Shown in pieces: positions 28,913 to 36,883 of a stretch of 64,000 nt of DNA. The stretch lies in the NCBI RefSeq assembly GCF_900215375.1, contig NZ_OBEF01000019.1, positions 24,605 to 88,604 of the forward strand, written 5' to 3'. Numbering within the stretch: position 1 is the stretch's first letter; each line of letters begins with the position of its first letter. The notes below the pieces were generated by a model. The model was not told the DNA's origin, ran no database searches, and worked only from the letters and a program-made list of their open reading frames with translations. The stretch comes from Enterobacter sp. CC120223-11 (GTDB taxonomy: Bacteria; Pseudomonadota; Gammaproteobacteria; Enterobacterales; Enterobacteriaceae). Made by a program: the position numbers and the translations under genes.

Positions 28913-29223
28913 TCCGCAAAGCTTTTGTGATGCAGGTACATCCGCACACCCATGAAGAGTATGAACGCCGCCACAACCCTATCTGGCCGGAGCTGGAAGC
29001 CGTGCTGAAAGATCATGGCGCACACCACTACGCTATCTACCTCGACAAGACCCGCAACCTGCTGTTCGCGACGGTCGAAATCGAGTCGGAGGAGCGCTGG
29101 AATGCGGTTGCCAGCACCGACGTCTGCCAGCGCTGGTGGAAATATATGGGGGAAGTGATGCCGTCGAACCCGGACAACAGCCCGCTGAGTTCGGCGCTGA
29201 AAGAGGTGTTTTACCTGGCCTGA
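28909..29223 (+). CDS. rhaM: L-rhamnose mutarotase
   Basis: RhaM interconverts alpha and beta L-rhamnopyranose for RhaA. The product is 104 residues, as in E. coli. The catalytic His lies in [19 protein letters not shown] and the conserved WWKYMGEVM segment is present. It is the last gene of the rhamnose operon, overlapping the dehydrogenase gene, and is followed by a terminator. Confidence 0.97.
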   Translation: MIRKAFVMQVHPHTHEEYERRHNPIWPELEAVLKDHGAHHYAIYLDKTRNLLFATVEIESEERWNAVASTDVCQRWWKYMGEVMPSNPDNSPLSSALKEVFYLA

Positions 29224-29228
29224 TATGA

Positions 29229-29256
29229 TGACGCTGCCGCGAATGCGGCAGCGTTC
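29229..29256. terminator. Terminator between rhaM and the convergent galactoside permease gene
   Basis: ACGCTGCCGC pairs with GCGGCAGCGT around a GAAT loop. The hairpin is strong, but the T tail is weak on both sides, so termination efficiency is uncertain. Confidence 0.6.
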
Positions 29257-29260
29257 TGAG

Positions 29261-30526
29261 TTAACTCACTTCAACCGTGTTGCTGCGCGCCGCAATTTCT
29301 TTCCTGCTGCTCAGCGTAAATGCCGACACCGCCGTAATCGCCAGGACAAAACAGCCCAGCATCAGATAGGTTTCCTGGAAACCAATCCGGTCATACATAT
29401 TGCCGGCAAAGGCGGAGAGGAATATCGCCGCGGACTGCTTGGCAAACTGGAAGCCAATCAGATAGATAGTGGCGGAAAGACGGGTATCGAATACGCCCGT
29501 GATGTACTTGAAAGCACCGACCAGCAGGAAAGGCACTTCCAGCGCGTGCAGCATCTTCAGGGCAACCACTTCCACCGCCGTGGTAGCAAACGACGAGCCG
29601 ATGATGCGCGTCGCCATAATCAGCCCGGCAATGAGCAATGTGTTTTTGGCACCGATGCGGTTAATAATCCACGGCGAGCAGAACATGATGATCGCGTTAC
29701 AGATTTCCCCGGCCGTGGTGGCAAAACCAAAGGCACGCGTCCCTTCTTCTGGCGTCGCGAAGAACGTTTTAAAGAAGGTGGCAAACTGCTGATCGAAGAC
29801 GTCATAGACGCAGGCCACGCCAATCACGTAAAGGATAAACATCCACATTCTGCGTTGGCGGAAAAGATTGAAAACGGTTTTCGCCGTGATTTGCGGCTGG
29901 TTTGCGCCAAGCGCATTCATCACCTGTGCCGTCTGGTTAGGTTTAGGCTTCGCGACCACCAGCAACAGCATCAGCAACAGTGCGGCCGCCGACCCCATCC
30001 AGAACACATAAGAAGGATCGATGCTGAACAGAATCCCGCCTGTTGAAGCGCATAAGCCCCAGCCAAGACAGCCGAACATGCGCGCTTTACCGTATTCGAA
30101 GAAGCTGTTGCGGCTCACGCGTTCAATGTAGGCCTCAATCGCCCCCGACCCCGCCGAGAACACAAACCCGATATAAAAACCCCCGCTCAGTGCGCCAAGC
30201 CAGATATTGGTTTTGAGCAAAGGCGCGAAGACGTACAGAAAGAACGGTGCGAACAAAAACAGAAGTACGGCGATAATCCACAGCAGGTGCTTTTTCAGCC
30301 CCAGCTTGTCCGAAATCACCCCCAGTACAGGCTGGAAAGCAATGGCGGAAAGCGAGATGCAGGAGAACACAATCCCGGTATGGGTTTTGTTCAGGCCGAT
30401 GATGTCCGACAGCCAGATAGGCAGGAACGGAAAGCAGGTGGCCATGATGAAAAAGTAGAGAAAGAAGAACAGCCCGAAGATCCAGAAGTTAGGGTTGTCT
30501 TTGTGAGTACAGGTTGTCGTGTTCAT
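29261..30526 (-). CDS. LacY-family galactoside:proton symporter (RafB-like)
   Basis: The 421-residue product is an MFS oligosaccharide:H+ symporter closely related to LacY, RafB and MelY, with 12 hydrophobic helices. The residues essential in LacY have clear counterparts: Glu in SGAIEAYIE (126), Arg in KARMFGC (144), Glu in TTAGEICN (269), Arg in MATRIIGSS (302) and Lys/His/Glu in LKMLHALEVPF (319, 322, 325). The start is the ATG at 30526. It lies 43 bases after an alpha-galactosidase gene, so melibiose or raffinose is the likely substrate rather than lactose; no beta-galactosidase gene is nearby. Confidence 0.9.
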   Translation of the reverse strand: MNTTTCTHKDNPNFWIFGLFFFLYFFIMATCFPFLPIWLSDIIGLNKTHTGIVFSCISLSAIAFQPVLGVISDKLGLKKHLLWIIAVLLFLFAPFFLYVFAPLLKTNIWLGALSGGFYIGFVFSAGSGAIEAYIERVSRNSFFEYGKARMFGCLGWGLCASTGGILFSIDPSYVFWMGSAAALLLMLLLVVAKPKPNQTAQVMNALGANQPQITAKTVFNLFRQRRMWMFILYVIGVACVYDVFDQQFATFFKTFFATPEEGTRAFGFATTAGEICNAIIMFCSPWIINRIGAKNTLLIAGLIMATRIIGSSFATTAVEVVALKMLHALEVPFLLVGAFKYITGVFDTRLSATIYLIGFQFAKQSAAIFLSAFAGNMYDRIGFQETYLMLGCFVLAITAVSAFTLSSRKEIAARSNTVEVS

Positions 30527-30569
30527 TATTGTTATCCTCAACTCGGGCCGGTTTCCCGGCCCGTCACCT

Positions 30570-32693
30570 TTACACGCGTTCCACGCCAATCAGAATGGCG
30601 GTTTCCGGATCCAGAATCGGCAGCGCAATGCCCGCCTGCATCAGCCATTCGCCGCTTGCCGTTTGCGATGTCTCCATCCATTCCGGCAACTTACGCATGG
30701 TATGCCCGCCCTTGCCCGTTAAGCGGATATTCGGGTGATCGAGCAACGTGATACGGTACTGTGCCCCCGGCTCCAGCCCTGGCATCCGCAGCGGCATCAT
30801 CAGGGTGTAGTCCGGCATCGCCAGCTGGCTGACGATATAGAGCCCCTGCTTTTTGTCCTGACTGACGATGCCCTGCGCCAGAGTGCTGGCATCAGGCATG
30901 TCCACACGCCACTGGGTACCATGATGAATAACCTCCCGCCACTGCTTATGTAACGCCGCATAGCGACGGTAGCCTTCGCGCTCATCGGCATCCACGGTTA
31001 GCGGGTCTAACTCCAGTCCCATATGACCGAACAGCGCGGTCAGGCCGCGGAATTCGATGGCGTGCTGGCGGAAAGTAGCATGGCATTTATGATGACCGAT
31101 ATGTGCGCCCATCACCTCTGGCGGGAAGAAATAGCTCATACCGCGCTGAATGGTGTTGCGCTCCAGCGCGTCGTTGTTGTCGGAAGCCCAAAAGCGGTGG
31201 CTGCGGGTCAGCACTTCATAATCGATTCGCCCGCCGCCGGAGGAGCAGGATTCAAACTCAATGTGCGGAAAACGCTCGCCCAGCACGTCTAAAAGGCGAT
31301 AAAACTGGCGAGTTTGCGCATCGGCGGCAGCTTTGCCGTTGTGCCCTGGCTGCACCAGCTCGCGGTTCATATCCCATTTCACATAGTCGACCGCGTGCTC
31401 CCCCAACAGCCAGCTCATGCGCTCCACAAGATAATCAAAGGCTTGTGGAATGTTCAGGTTGAGCACCAGCTGATGACGCCCGGTCGCCTGTTTGTAGCCC
31501 GGCAGCGCCAGCACCCAGTCGGGGTGCGCGCGATACAAATCGGAGTCAGGGCTTATCATTTCTGGCTCGACCCAGATCCCAAACTCCATGGCCAGGGATT
31601 TAACGTGATTGATGACCGGCGTCAGGCCTTGCGGATATTTTTCCTCATCGAGATACCAGTCGCCCAGCGCACGGCAATCGTCGCTGCGGCCCTTGTACCA
31701 GCCGTCATCAATGATAAAGCGCTCCACGCCCAGCGCCGCAGCCTCATCGGCCATGCGCATGATGTAGTCCGGATCGTGGTTGAAGTAGATGCCTTCCCAG
31801 GTATTGAGGTGAACCGGGCGCGGTTTGTTTTCCGGGAAGCGGATAATGTTATCGCGCAGATAGCGGTGGTACTGTTGGCTCATACCGTTCAGCCCGCACG
31901 GGGAGTAACTCGCATACAGGCGCGGCGTCCACAGGGTGTCGCCTTCTTCAATCGCCATCTCTCCTGGCAGATAGAGCGCTTCGGCCTGCAGATAACGACG
32001 GCCATCGGTTTTGGCTTCCGCGCGCAGGCGATGGTTACCACTCCAGCCGAGATGCGCGCCCCACACGTCGCCCTGCATTTCACCAAACGCCGGCGTGCCA
32101 GCGATAAGCGCTGGAAAGTGTTCGTGGGACGTTTTGCCGCGGCGGTTTTCAATCACAAAGCTGTCGTGTTCAAGCTTCACGCGGTGCGGCTGGAATTCAT
32201 GGATCCAACGGCCATGAAAGGCCATCACTTCATGTGCTCGCTCAGCGATCGGTAGCGTCACGGCAAAGCGGTCAACCTGCCATGCCAGCGCCCTAAGGTT
32301 GGTTAAACCATGACGAACCACCAGCACCCCGCTCTGATCAAGCGTCATTTCGCTGGTCAGCCGTAATCCGGCCAGCTCATCTTCCGCCGTTACCGTCACT
32401 GCTTGCCCTTGATGCTGCACGTTTATCGTTTTGAATACCGGCGAGCCGTCTTGTCCCTGACGATGGCCCTCTATCCCCGGTGAGCCAAACAGCCCGTGAC
32501 CCAGCTCAGCCATCAGCGTGATCGGGGAATCAACATCCAGCCTGCCGTTGGCTATCGGCCGGGAGAGGCTGTGTACATCCTGCGGCGAAAAGTACTGAAG
32601 ATGCGGCCCCCAGTAGAGAATTTCGGCGAATGGGTGGGTTTTTATCACCACATCAACCGTTTTGCTTTCAAGTCGTAAAATGGAATCGTGCAT
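30570..32693 (-). CDS. GH36 alpha-galactosidase (RafA/AgaA type)
   Basis: The product is 707 residues, like RafA of the raffinose plasmid system (708). It hydrolyses alpha-1,6-galactosides such as melibiose and raffinose in the cytoplasm; no signal peptide is seen. The GH36 active site is visible: nucleophile Asp in YVKWDMNRE, acid/base Asp in FWASDNNDALER, with the substrate-site motifs DDGWYKGR and FESCSSGGGR. The start is the ATG at 32693, after a CAGGAGA ribosome-binding site. Two LacI-type operators lie 38-74 bases upstream. It forms an operon with the downstream symporter gene. Confidence 0.92.
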   Translation of the reverse strand: MHDSILRLESKTVDVVIKTHPFAEILYWGPHLQYFSPQDVHSLSRPIANGRLDVDSPITLMAELGHGLFGSPGIEGHRQGQDGSPVFKTINVQHQGQAVTVTAEDELAGLRLTSEMTLDQSGVLVVRHGLTNLRALAWQVDRFAVTLPIAERAHEVMAFHGRWIHEFQPHRVKLEHDSFVIENRRGKTSHEHFPALIAGTPAFGEMQGDVWGAHLGWSGNHRLRAEAKTDGRRYLQAEALYLPGEMAIEEGDTLWTPRLYASYSPCGLNGMSQQYHRYLRDNIIRFPENKPRPVHLNTWEGIYFNHDPDYIMRMADEAAALGVERFIIDDGWYKGRSDDCRALGDWYLDEEKYPQGLTPVINHVKSLAMEFGIWVEPEMISPDSDLYRAHPDWVLALPGYKQATGRHQLVLNLNIPQAFDYLVERMSWLLGEHAVDYVKWDMNRELVQPGHNGKAAADAQTRQFYRLLDVLGERFPHIEFESCSSGGGRIDYEVLTRSHRFWASDNNDALERNTIQRGMSYFFPPEVMGAHIGHHKCHATFRQHAIEFRGLTALFGHMGLELDPLTVDADEREGYRRYAALHKQWREVIHHGTQWRVDMPDASTLAQGIVSQDKKQGLYIVSQLAMPDYTLMMPLRMPGLEPGAQYRITLLDHPNIRLTGKGGHTMRKLPEWMETSQTASGEWLMQAGIALPILDPETAILIGVERV

Positions 32694-32730
32694 CAGACAT
32701 CTCCTGTCATCTGGATGGTCTGAGTGTTGA

Positions 32731-32767
32731 TCCGAAACGTTTCGGATGAGAACCAAAACGTTTCGGA
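32731..32767. promoter_or_regulatory. Twin LacI-family operators before the alpha-galactosidase gene
   Basis: TCCGAAACGTTTCGGA at 32731-32746 is a perfect 16-base palindrome. CCAAAACGTTTCGGA at 32753-32767 repeats it with two mismatches. The AACGTT core is the LacI/GalR-family hallmark. The centres (about 32738.5 and 32760.5) are 22 bases apart, two helical turns. The regulator gene at 32798-33793 ends just upstream, so these sites should control the galactosidase-permease operon. Confidence 0.85.
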
Positions 32768-32797
32768 TTTGTGATCGGGTTTAGAAAATTGAGGCGA

Positions 32798-33793
32798 TCA
32801 GGCCGTAATGCCTGGGAAAAACGCTGGCTGCCAGAGAACCTGGAGCTGAGATACATCGTCGCCGTTAATCAGCTGCCGCACCATGTCGGCTATCTGTTTC
32901 CCGACGCCCTGACGGGTGGACTGAATCACTGCCGCCACGTCGATATCGACAATGCTGTCCTGCGGCAGACCGTCGTAAACCACCAGCGAGACGGCATTGT
33001 CACCCGTAAGACGACCAAGCTGCGCCAGCGCCATCGCCGCGCCGTCGCCGTGGGTATTACAGTCGGTAACGATCGCGCTCGGCGGCTGCGGCAGGGAGAG
33101 TAATTCGTGGGTTGCGGCATAACCTGCACGGCGCGAGGGTGGCATGGCACGCAGCCATTCACTGGAAAGACCCGCTTCTGTTAGCGCATCCAGATAGCCC
33201 TGACGACGCTGGGTAATGAAGGCCTGATTGTTGCTCTCACCCAACAGGGCAATGCGCCGATGACCTTTGTCGATAAGCCAACGCGTGGCCTGCCGGGTAC
33301 CGGCATAGTTGTCGAAATCAAACCAGGCGTAAGGCTGTGACAGCTGGCTGCGGCCCAGCGCCAGGAAAGGAAACCCGGCGGCCTGCAACTGCTCCAGGCG
33401 CGGGTCGTGATCCAGCGTATGCGCCACAATCAGCGCATCCACGCGACGGCTCTGCACCATGCGCATATAGCTGTGTTTGTCGGCCAGGTCGTCATCGGCA
33501 ATCAGCAGAAGATCGATTTCATGTCGCGCAAGTTCGTGGCTAATTTCGCCAACCATGTCCATAAATACGCTGTTATTGAGCGGAACAGGATGCACCGGAA
33601 AGACCAGCCCCACGGCGTCAATTTTGCCCATTTTCAGACGACGAGCAAAGGTGTTGGGCCGATAGCCACGGCGCTGAGCCTCTGCTTCTACGCGAGCGCG
33701 CGTCTCACTGGAAACGTCATCATATCCGTTCAGGGCACGGCTGACCGTGGTAACGGACAGCCCCAGTTCTTTGGCAATGGCTTTAAGTGACAT
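32798..33793 (-). CDS. LacI-family regulator of the alpha-galactoside cluster (RafR-like)
   Basis: The 331-residue product has an N-terminal LacI HTH (MSLKAIAKELGLSVTTVSRAL) and a periplasmic-binding-protein-like effector domain (about 60-330). It lies directly upstream of, and in the same direction as, the alpha-galactosidase gene, with two AACGTT-core operators between them, as in raffinose (rafR) systems. The effector is probably melibiose or galactose-containing sugar. The exact family name is inferred, so no symbol is given. Confidence 0.88.
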   Translation of the reverse strand: MSLKAIAKELGLSVTTVSRALNGYDDVSSETRARVEAEAQRRGYRPNTFARRLKMGKIDAVGLVFPVHPVPLNNSVFMDMVGEISHELARHEIDLLLIADDDLADKHSYMRMVQSRRVDALIVAHTLDHDPRLEQLQAAGFPFLALGRSQLSQPYAWFDFDNYAGTRQATRWLIDKGHRRIALLGESNNQAFITQRRQGYLDALTEAGLSSEWLRAMPPSRRAGYAATHELLSLPQPPSAIVTDCNTHGDGAAMALAQLGRLTGDNAVSLVVYDGLPQDSIVDIDVAAVIQSTRQGVGKQIADMVRQLINGDDVSQLQVLWQPAFFPGITA

Positions 33794-33810
33794 GATTTCC
33801 CGTATCTTCG

Positions 33811-34359
33811 TTAATTCTGTTCCGCCACCAACAGCGCGTGGGTATCCGGCTCCAGCGCCTTGAAAACGTGCTCGCGATCGGCAGGATAGCAGATGTAATC
33901 CCCTTCGCTCAGCTCTTCGGGTGCTTCGGTCAGCCCCACCAGCGCACGGCCCTGGGTGACAATGATGTGTTCAACGGAACCCGGCGGGTGCGGCTGGGAA
34001 ATGCGATCTGCACCCGGCTGCGTCATCAGCAGGTAGATATCGCGGCGCGCGCCCGGTGGGCAGGTTGCCAGCAAAATGGCCTGATAGTTGGCCTGCTCGG
34101 CCACCACTTTTGTGCCTTCACCACGGCGAATCACCTGCGTGGTCGCCATCTGCGGCTCGAGCAGACGCGCAAAGGGAATATCCAGCGCAACGCAAAGCGA
34201 CCACAGCGTTTCCAGACTCGGATTACCGTTCCCGGCTTCGAGCTGCGACAGCGTGGATTTGGCGATCCCGGCTCTGCGGGCAATTTCCGCCAACGACAGC
34301 CCGGTTCTCTGGCGCTCCCGCACCAGGCTTTTGGCGATCACGCTGATTGGCTGCGTCAT
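33811..34359 (-). CDS. XRE-family regulator with C-terminal cupin domain
   Basis: The 182-residue product has an HTH_3 domain at about 10-65 (RTGLSLAEIARRAGIAKSTLSQLE) and a cupin_2 ligand-binding domain at about 105-175. It is transcribed away from azlCD across a 114-base gap that carries inverted repeats, the usual arrangement for a local repressor of an amino-acid exporter. The ligand is unknown; a branched-chain amino acid is a guess from the neighbours. Confidence 0.87.
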   Translation of the reverse strand: MTQPISVIAKSLVRERQRTGLSLAEIARRAGIAKSTLSQLEAGNGNPSLETLWSLCVALDIPFARLLEPQMATTQVIRRGEGTKVVAEQANYQAILLATCPPGARRDIYLLMTQPGADRISQPHPPGSVEHIIVTQGRALVGLTEAPEELSEGDYICYPADREHVFKALEPDTHALLVAEQN

Positions 34360-34391
34360 ACACGGCTCCGTATTTCTTTGGGTATAATCTT

Positions 34392-34461
34392 ATATCGAAC
34401 GAATCGTTCATCTTGAAAAACGATCTGACTGCGTTCATTATAATGGAAACTCGTTCGATAT
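34392..34461. promoter_or_regulatory. Inverted-repeat operator between the cupin regulator gene and azlC
   Basis: ATATCGAACGA (34392-34402) is repeated in perfect inversion as TCGTTCGATAT (34451-34461), 48 bases apart. GAACGAATCGTTC (34397-34409) is itself a palindrome with the same half-site, giving three copies of the GAACGA word. They flank the likely azlC and regulator promoters and are the probable binding sites of the XRE-cupin protein. Confidence 0.65.
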
Positions 34462-34473
34462 GGCTAAATTTGT

Positions 34474-35136
34474 ATGCTCAGACACTCTCTCGCCTGCCTG
34501 AAAGGCGACACCATCAAGGCAATCCTGCTGGTCGACATTGCCGTCGGCGTGGTTGGCGTTTCCTACGGCTCGCTGGCGATGTCGTGGGGTTTTCCATTGT
34601 GGGTGCCGCTGGCGCTCTCGACGCTGGTGCTGGCAGGCGCGTCCGAGTTTATGTTTATCGGCATTATCGTCAGCGGCGGTAACCCGCTGGCCGCCGCCGC
34701 CGCCGGGCTGCTGGTCAATGCGCGTCATATACCCTTTGGCGTCGCGGTGCGCGACCTGGTCGGCAAGCGTGCGACAGGCCTGCTGGGCTGCCATATCATG
34801 AACGATGAGAGCGTGGTGTTCGGGATGTCGCAGCCAACGGCAGAGCAGCGTAAAGCGGCCTACTGGCTTTGCGGTTGCGGGGTCGCCATCCTTTGGCCGC
34901 TGGGCGTGCTGCTTGGCAGCGGCGTCGGCAAACTTCTGCCTTCTCCGGAAACTATCGGCCTCGACGCGGTATTCCCCGCTATTCTTTTGGCCTTAGTGAT
35001 CCCTGCGTTTAAAAAGCGCACCACGCTGATTCGCGCCCTGAGCGGCGCGGTGATTTCGCTGGCTTCAGTGCCATTTACGCCTGCGGGTGTGCCAGTGCTG
35101 CTGTCGCTGTTTGGTCTTCTGGCGAGGAAAAAATAA
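34474..35136 (+). CDS. azlC: AzlC-family branched-chain amino acid exporter, large subunit
   Basis: The 220-residue product is an integral inner-membrane protein with about five to six helices and the AzlC/YgaZ signature ASEFMFIGIIVSGGNP...VNARHIPFG. With AzlD it exports branched-chain amino acids or analogues. Its stop overlaps the azlD start (TAATG). Substrate specificity cannot be judged from sequence. Confidence 0.88.
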   Translation: MLRHSLACLKGDTIKAILLVDIAVGVVGVSYGSLAMSWGFPLWVPLALSTLVLAGASEFMFIGIIVSGGNPLAAAAAGLLVNARHIPFGVAVRDLVGKRATGLLGCHIMNDESVVFGMSQPTAEQRKAAYWLCGCGVAILWPLGVLLGSGVGKLLPSPETIGLDAVFPAILLALVIPAFKKRTTLIRALSGAVISLASVPFTPAGVPVLLSLFGLLARKK

Positions 35137-35459
35137 TGGGCGAGACGTTGTGGATTATTGCCGGGATCGCGGTGCTCTCCGTCGGAACCTACCTGATGCG
35201 CTTTGGCGGCACAAAGCTCGGCAACAAGCTGGCGCTCTCTGAGCGTTCGCAGGCCATGCTCAACGATGCGGCCACCACGCTGCTGTTCGCCGTGGCGCTG
35301 GCCGCCACCTTCTTTGAAGGCAGCCATTTTGCCGGCAGCGCCCGCGTGCTCGGCGTGGCGGTGGCCGTTTTCCTGGCGTGGCGTAAGGTGCCGTTAATCT
35401 TCGTGATCCTCGCTGCTGCAGCGGTGACGGCTTTGCTGAGGCTGGCAGGACTTCACTGA
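35136..35459 (+). CDS. azlD: AzlD-family branched-chain amino acid exporter, small subunit
   Basis: The 107-residue product has about four hydrophobic helices and the AzlD/YgaH pattern (GTYLMRFGGTKLG near the N-terminus, FLAWRKVPLIFVILAAA near the C-terminus). It is translationally coupled to azlC and is presumed to form a two-component permease with it. Confidence 0.86.
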   Translation: MGETLWIIAGIAVLSVGTYLMRFGGTKLGNKLALSERSQAMLNDAATTLLFAVALAATFFEGSHFAGSARVLGVAVAVFLAWRKVPLIFVILAAAAVTALLRLAGLH

Positions 35460-35468
35460 TTCAGACAT

Positions 35469-35496
35469 AAAAAAAGCGCCCGAAGGCGCTCTTTCT
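35469..35496 (-). terminator. Terminator between azlD and the DUF1471 gene
   Basis: GCGCC-CGAA-GGCGC at 35476-35489 with an A run at 35469-35475 forms a minus-strand terminator for the DUF1471 gene. A short CTTTC on the other side may let it stop azlCD transcription too. Confidence 0.8.
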
Positions 35497-35510
35497 GCAG
35501 TCGAACTCGA

Positions 35511-35723
35511 TTATTTATTCAGTTCAGCAGTCATATGCACTTTGTTGCCGGTGAATGCCTGGGTGATTTTGTAGGAAGTGGCACCCGCTTCCTGAGCCTG
35601 GGCAGCAATTTTCGCTTCTGCACCGTCGAGGGTTGAGGAAGTTGCGGTCACAGTCTGTGCTGCGAATGAACCGAAAGAAGTAGCCAGAGCGATAACTGCG
35701 ACAAAAGTTTTGATGCTTTTCAT
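35511..35723 (-). CDS. Small periplasmic DUF1471 (YhcN/BhsA/McbA-like) protein
   Basis: The 70-residue product has a signal peptide at about 1-22 (ending SFAA) and one DUF1471 domain (TVTATSSTLDGAEAKIAAQAQEAGATSYKI...). E. coli members such as BhsA, McbA and YhcN are induced by stress and affect biofilm or permeability; which of them this corresponds to cannot be told. It is monocistronic with its own terminator. E. coli K-12 has no such gene at this place. Confidence 0.88.
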   Translation of the reverse strand: MKSIKTFVAVIALATSFGSFAAQTVTATSSTLDGAEAKIAAQAQEAGATSYKITQAFTGNKVHMTAELNK

Positions 35724-35851
35724 GATGTAAACCCTTCAATTAAGTTGTTTGCGTAAGGCACTGTGCCTTGATGTGATAAATAATAGCCTCACAACGCCAC
35801 AACGAATAGCGGAAGGTTTTGCTTACGTCATTCAATTTTTTTGACCAATAA

Positions 35852-36688
35852 TCACACACCCAATAAGCGCTGCGGGTGGGTATAGATTGTCGCCCTGCCG
35901 GGCTTGCAGAATCCCACCAGCGTCAGGTTGCAGCGTTCGGCAACGTCAACGGCGAGCGTGGTGGCCGCCGAGACCGCAAAGAGGATTTCGACGCCGCACA
36001 TTGCCGCCTTCTGCACCATTTCATAGCTCGCCCGGCTGGACACCAGCCCCGCGCCCTTATGCCAGCTCTCGCCTTCCCCGGCACGTTTGCCAAGCAGCTT
36101 ATCCAGCGCCACGTGGCGGCCCACATCTTCCAGCCCGCCCGCAAGCTTGCCGTCTGGCATAACCCAGGCAGCGGCGTGCGTGCAGCCCGTCATGCGGCCC
36201 ACAGGCTGGACGTCGTTCAAATGTTCGAGGGCAAGATCGAGGTATTTCAGGTTGAAGCTCTGGGTGAAAGGCAGCGGCGTGACCGGGCGGCCAACGTCAT
36301 TGAGCTGCTCCACACCGCAGACGCCGCAGCCGGTACGTCCGGCCAGCGCCCGACGCCGCTCTTTAAGCGCCATAAAGCGGCGGCTGGAAAGCTCAATGCG
36401 AACTTCCAGACCGTTACAGACCGGAACCACATCCATACCGTAAATTTCCGAACGGCTTTCAATAATCCCTTCGGATAAGGAAAAACCGACGGCGAACAGC
36501 GCAAGATCTTTCGGCGTTGCCATCATCACCACATGGGAGATGCCGTTGTAAACCAGCGCCACAGGCACTTCCTCGGCGAGTTCATCCTGCCGGGCGAGCT
36601 GTAAATCCTGGCGATGCCAGAGGCTGACCTGGCGCATTCCAGTGAGTTCACTCACATTTTCGATCTGTATTGATGGGTTTTCATTCAC
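35852..36688 (-). CDS. fdhD: FdhD, sulfur carrier for formate dehydrogenase activation
   Basis: FdhD takes sulfur from IscS and transfers it to the Mo-bis-MGD cofactor of formate dehydrogenases. The product is 278 residues (277 in E. coli). The essential Cys pair is in [11 protein letters not shown] (about 121 and 124), and the nucleotide-binding-like [15 protein letters not shown] and [14 protein letters not shown] motifs are intact. The GTG start at 36688 gives the family length; a nearby ATG is out of frame. It is divergent from fdoG, the enzyme it serves. Confidence 0.96.
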   Translation of the reverse strand: MNENPSIQIENVSELTGMRQVSLWHRQDLQLARQDELAEEVPVALVYNGISHVVMMATPKDLALFAVGFSLSEGIIESRSEIYGMDVVPVCNGLEVRIELSSRRFMALKERRRALAGRTGCGVCGVEQLNDVGRPVTPLPFTQSFNLKYLDLALEHLNDVQPVGRMTGCTHAAAWVMPDGKLAGGLEDVGRHVALDKLLGKRAGEGESWHKGAGLVSSRASYEMVQKAAMCGVEILFAVSAATTLAVDVAERCNLTLVGFCKPGRATIYTHPQRLLGV

Positions 36689-36883
36689 TTTGTATTAACC
36701 CTATTGGAACAAGCATACACACAATGTGGTATTCTGAAGGCATATCCCTCCGGGAAAGAGGGAGATTACCCCTAATTCTGTACCTTTGCGGCACCGACCG
36801 CAAAGGTTAATAACAATCCATCCCCTTAGCGGTTCAGGTATTGAAGGGCAACGGGGAAGCAATGTCGAAACAAGGAGTGACCC
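36689..36883. promoter_or_regulatory. fdhD-fdoG divergent region with two leader hairpins
   Basis: The 195-base gap holds two inverted repeats on the fdoG side: TCCCTC...GAGGGA at 36745-36763 and a perfect 9-bp stem CCTTTGCGG/CCGCAAAGG at 36783-36806 with a 6-base loop. Neither has a T tract. An AAGGAG ribosome-binding site (about 36870) precedes the fdoG ATG. Promoters for both genes should be here, but I cannot place them confidently. Confidence 0.55.
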
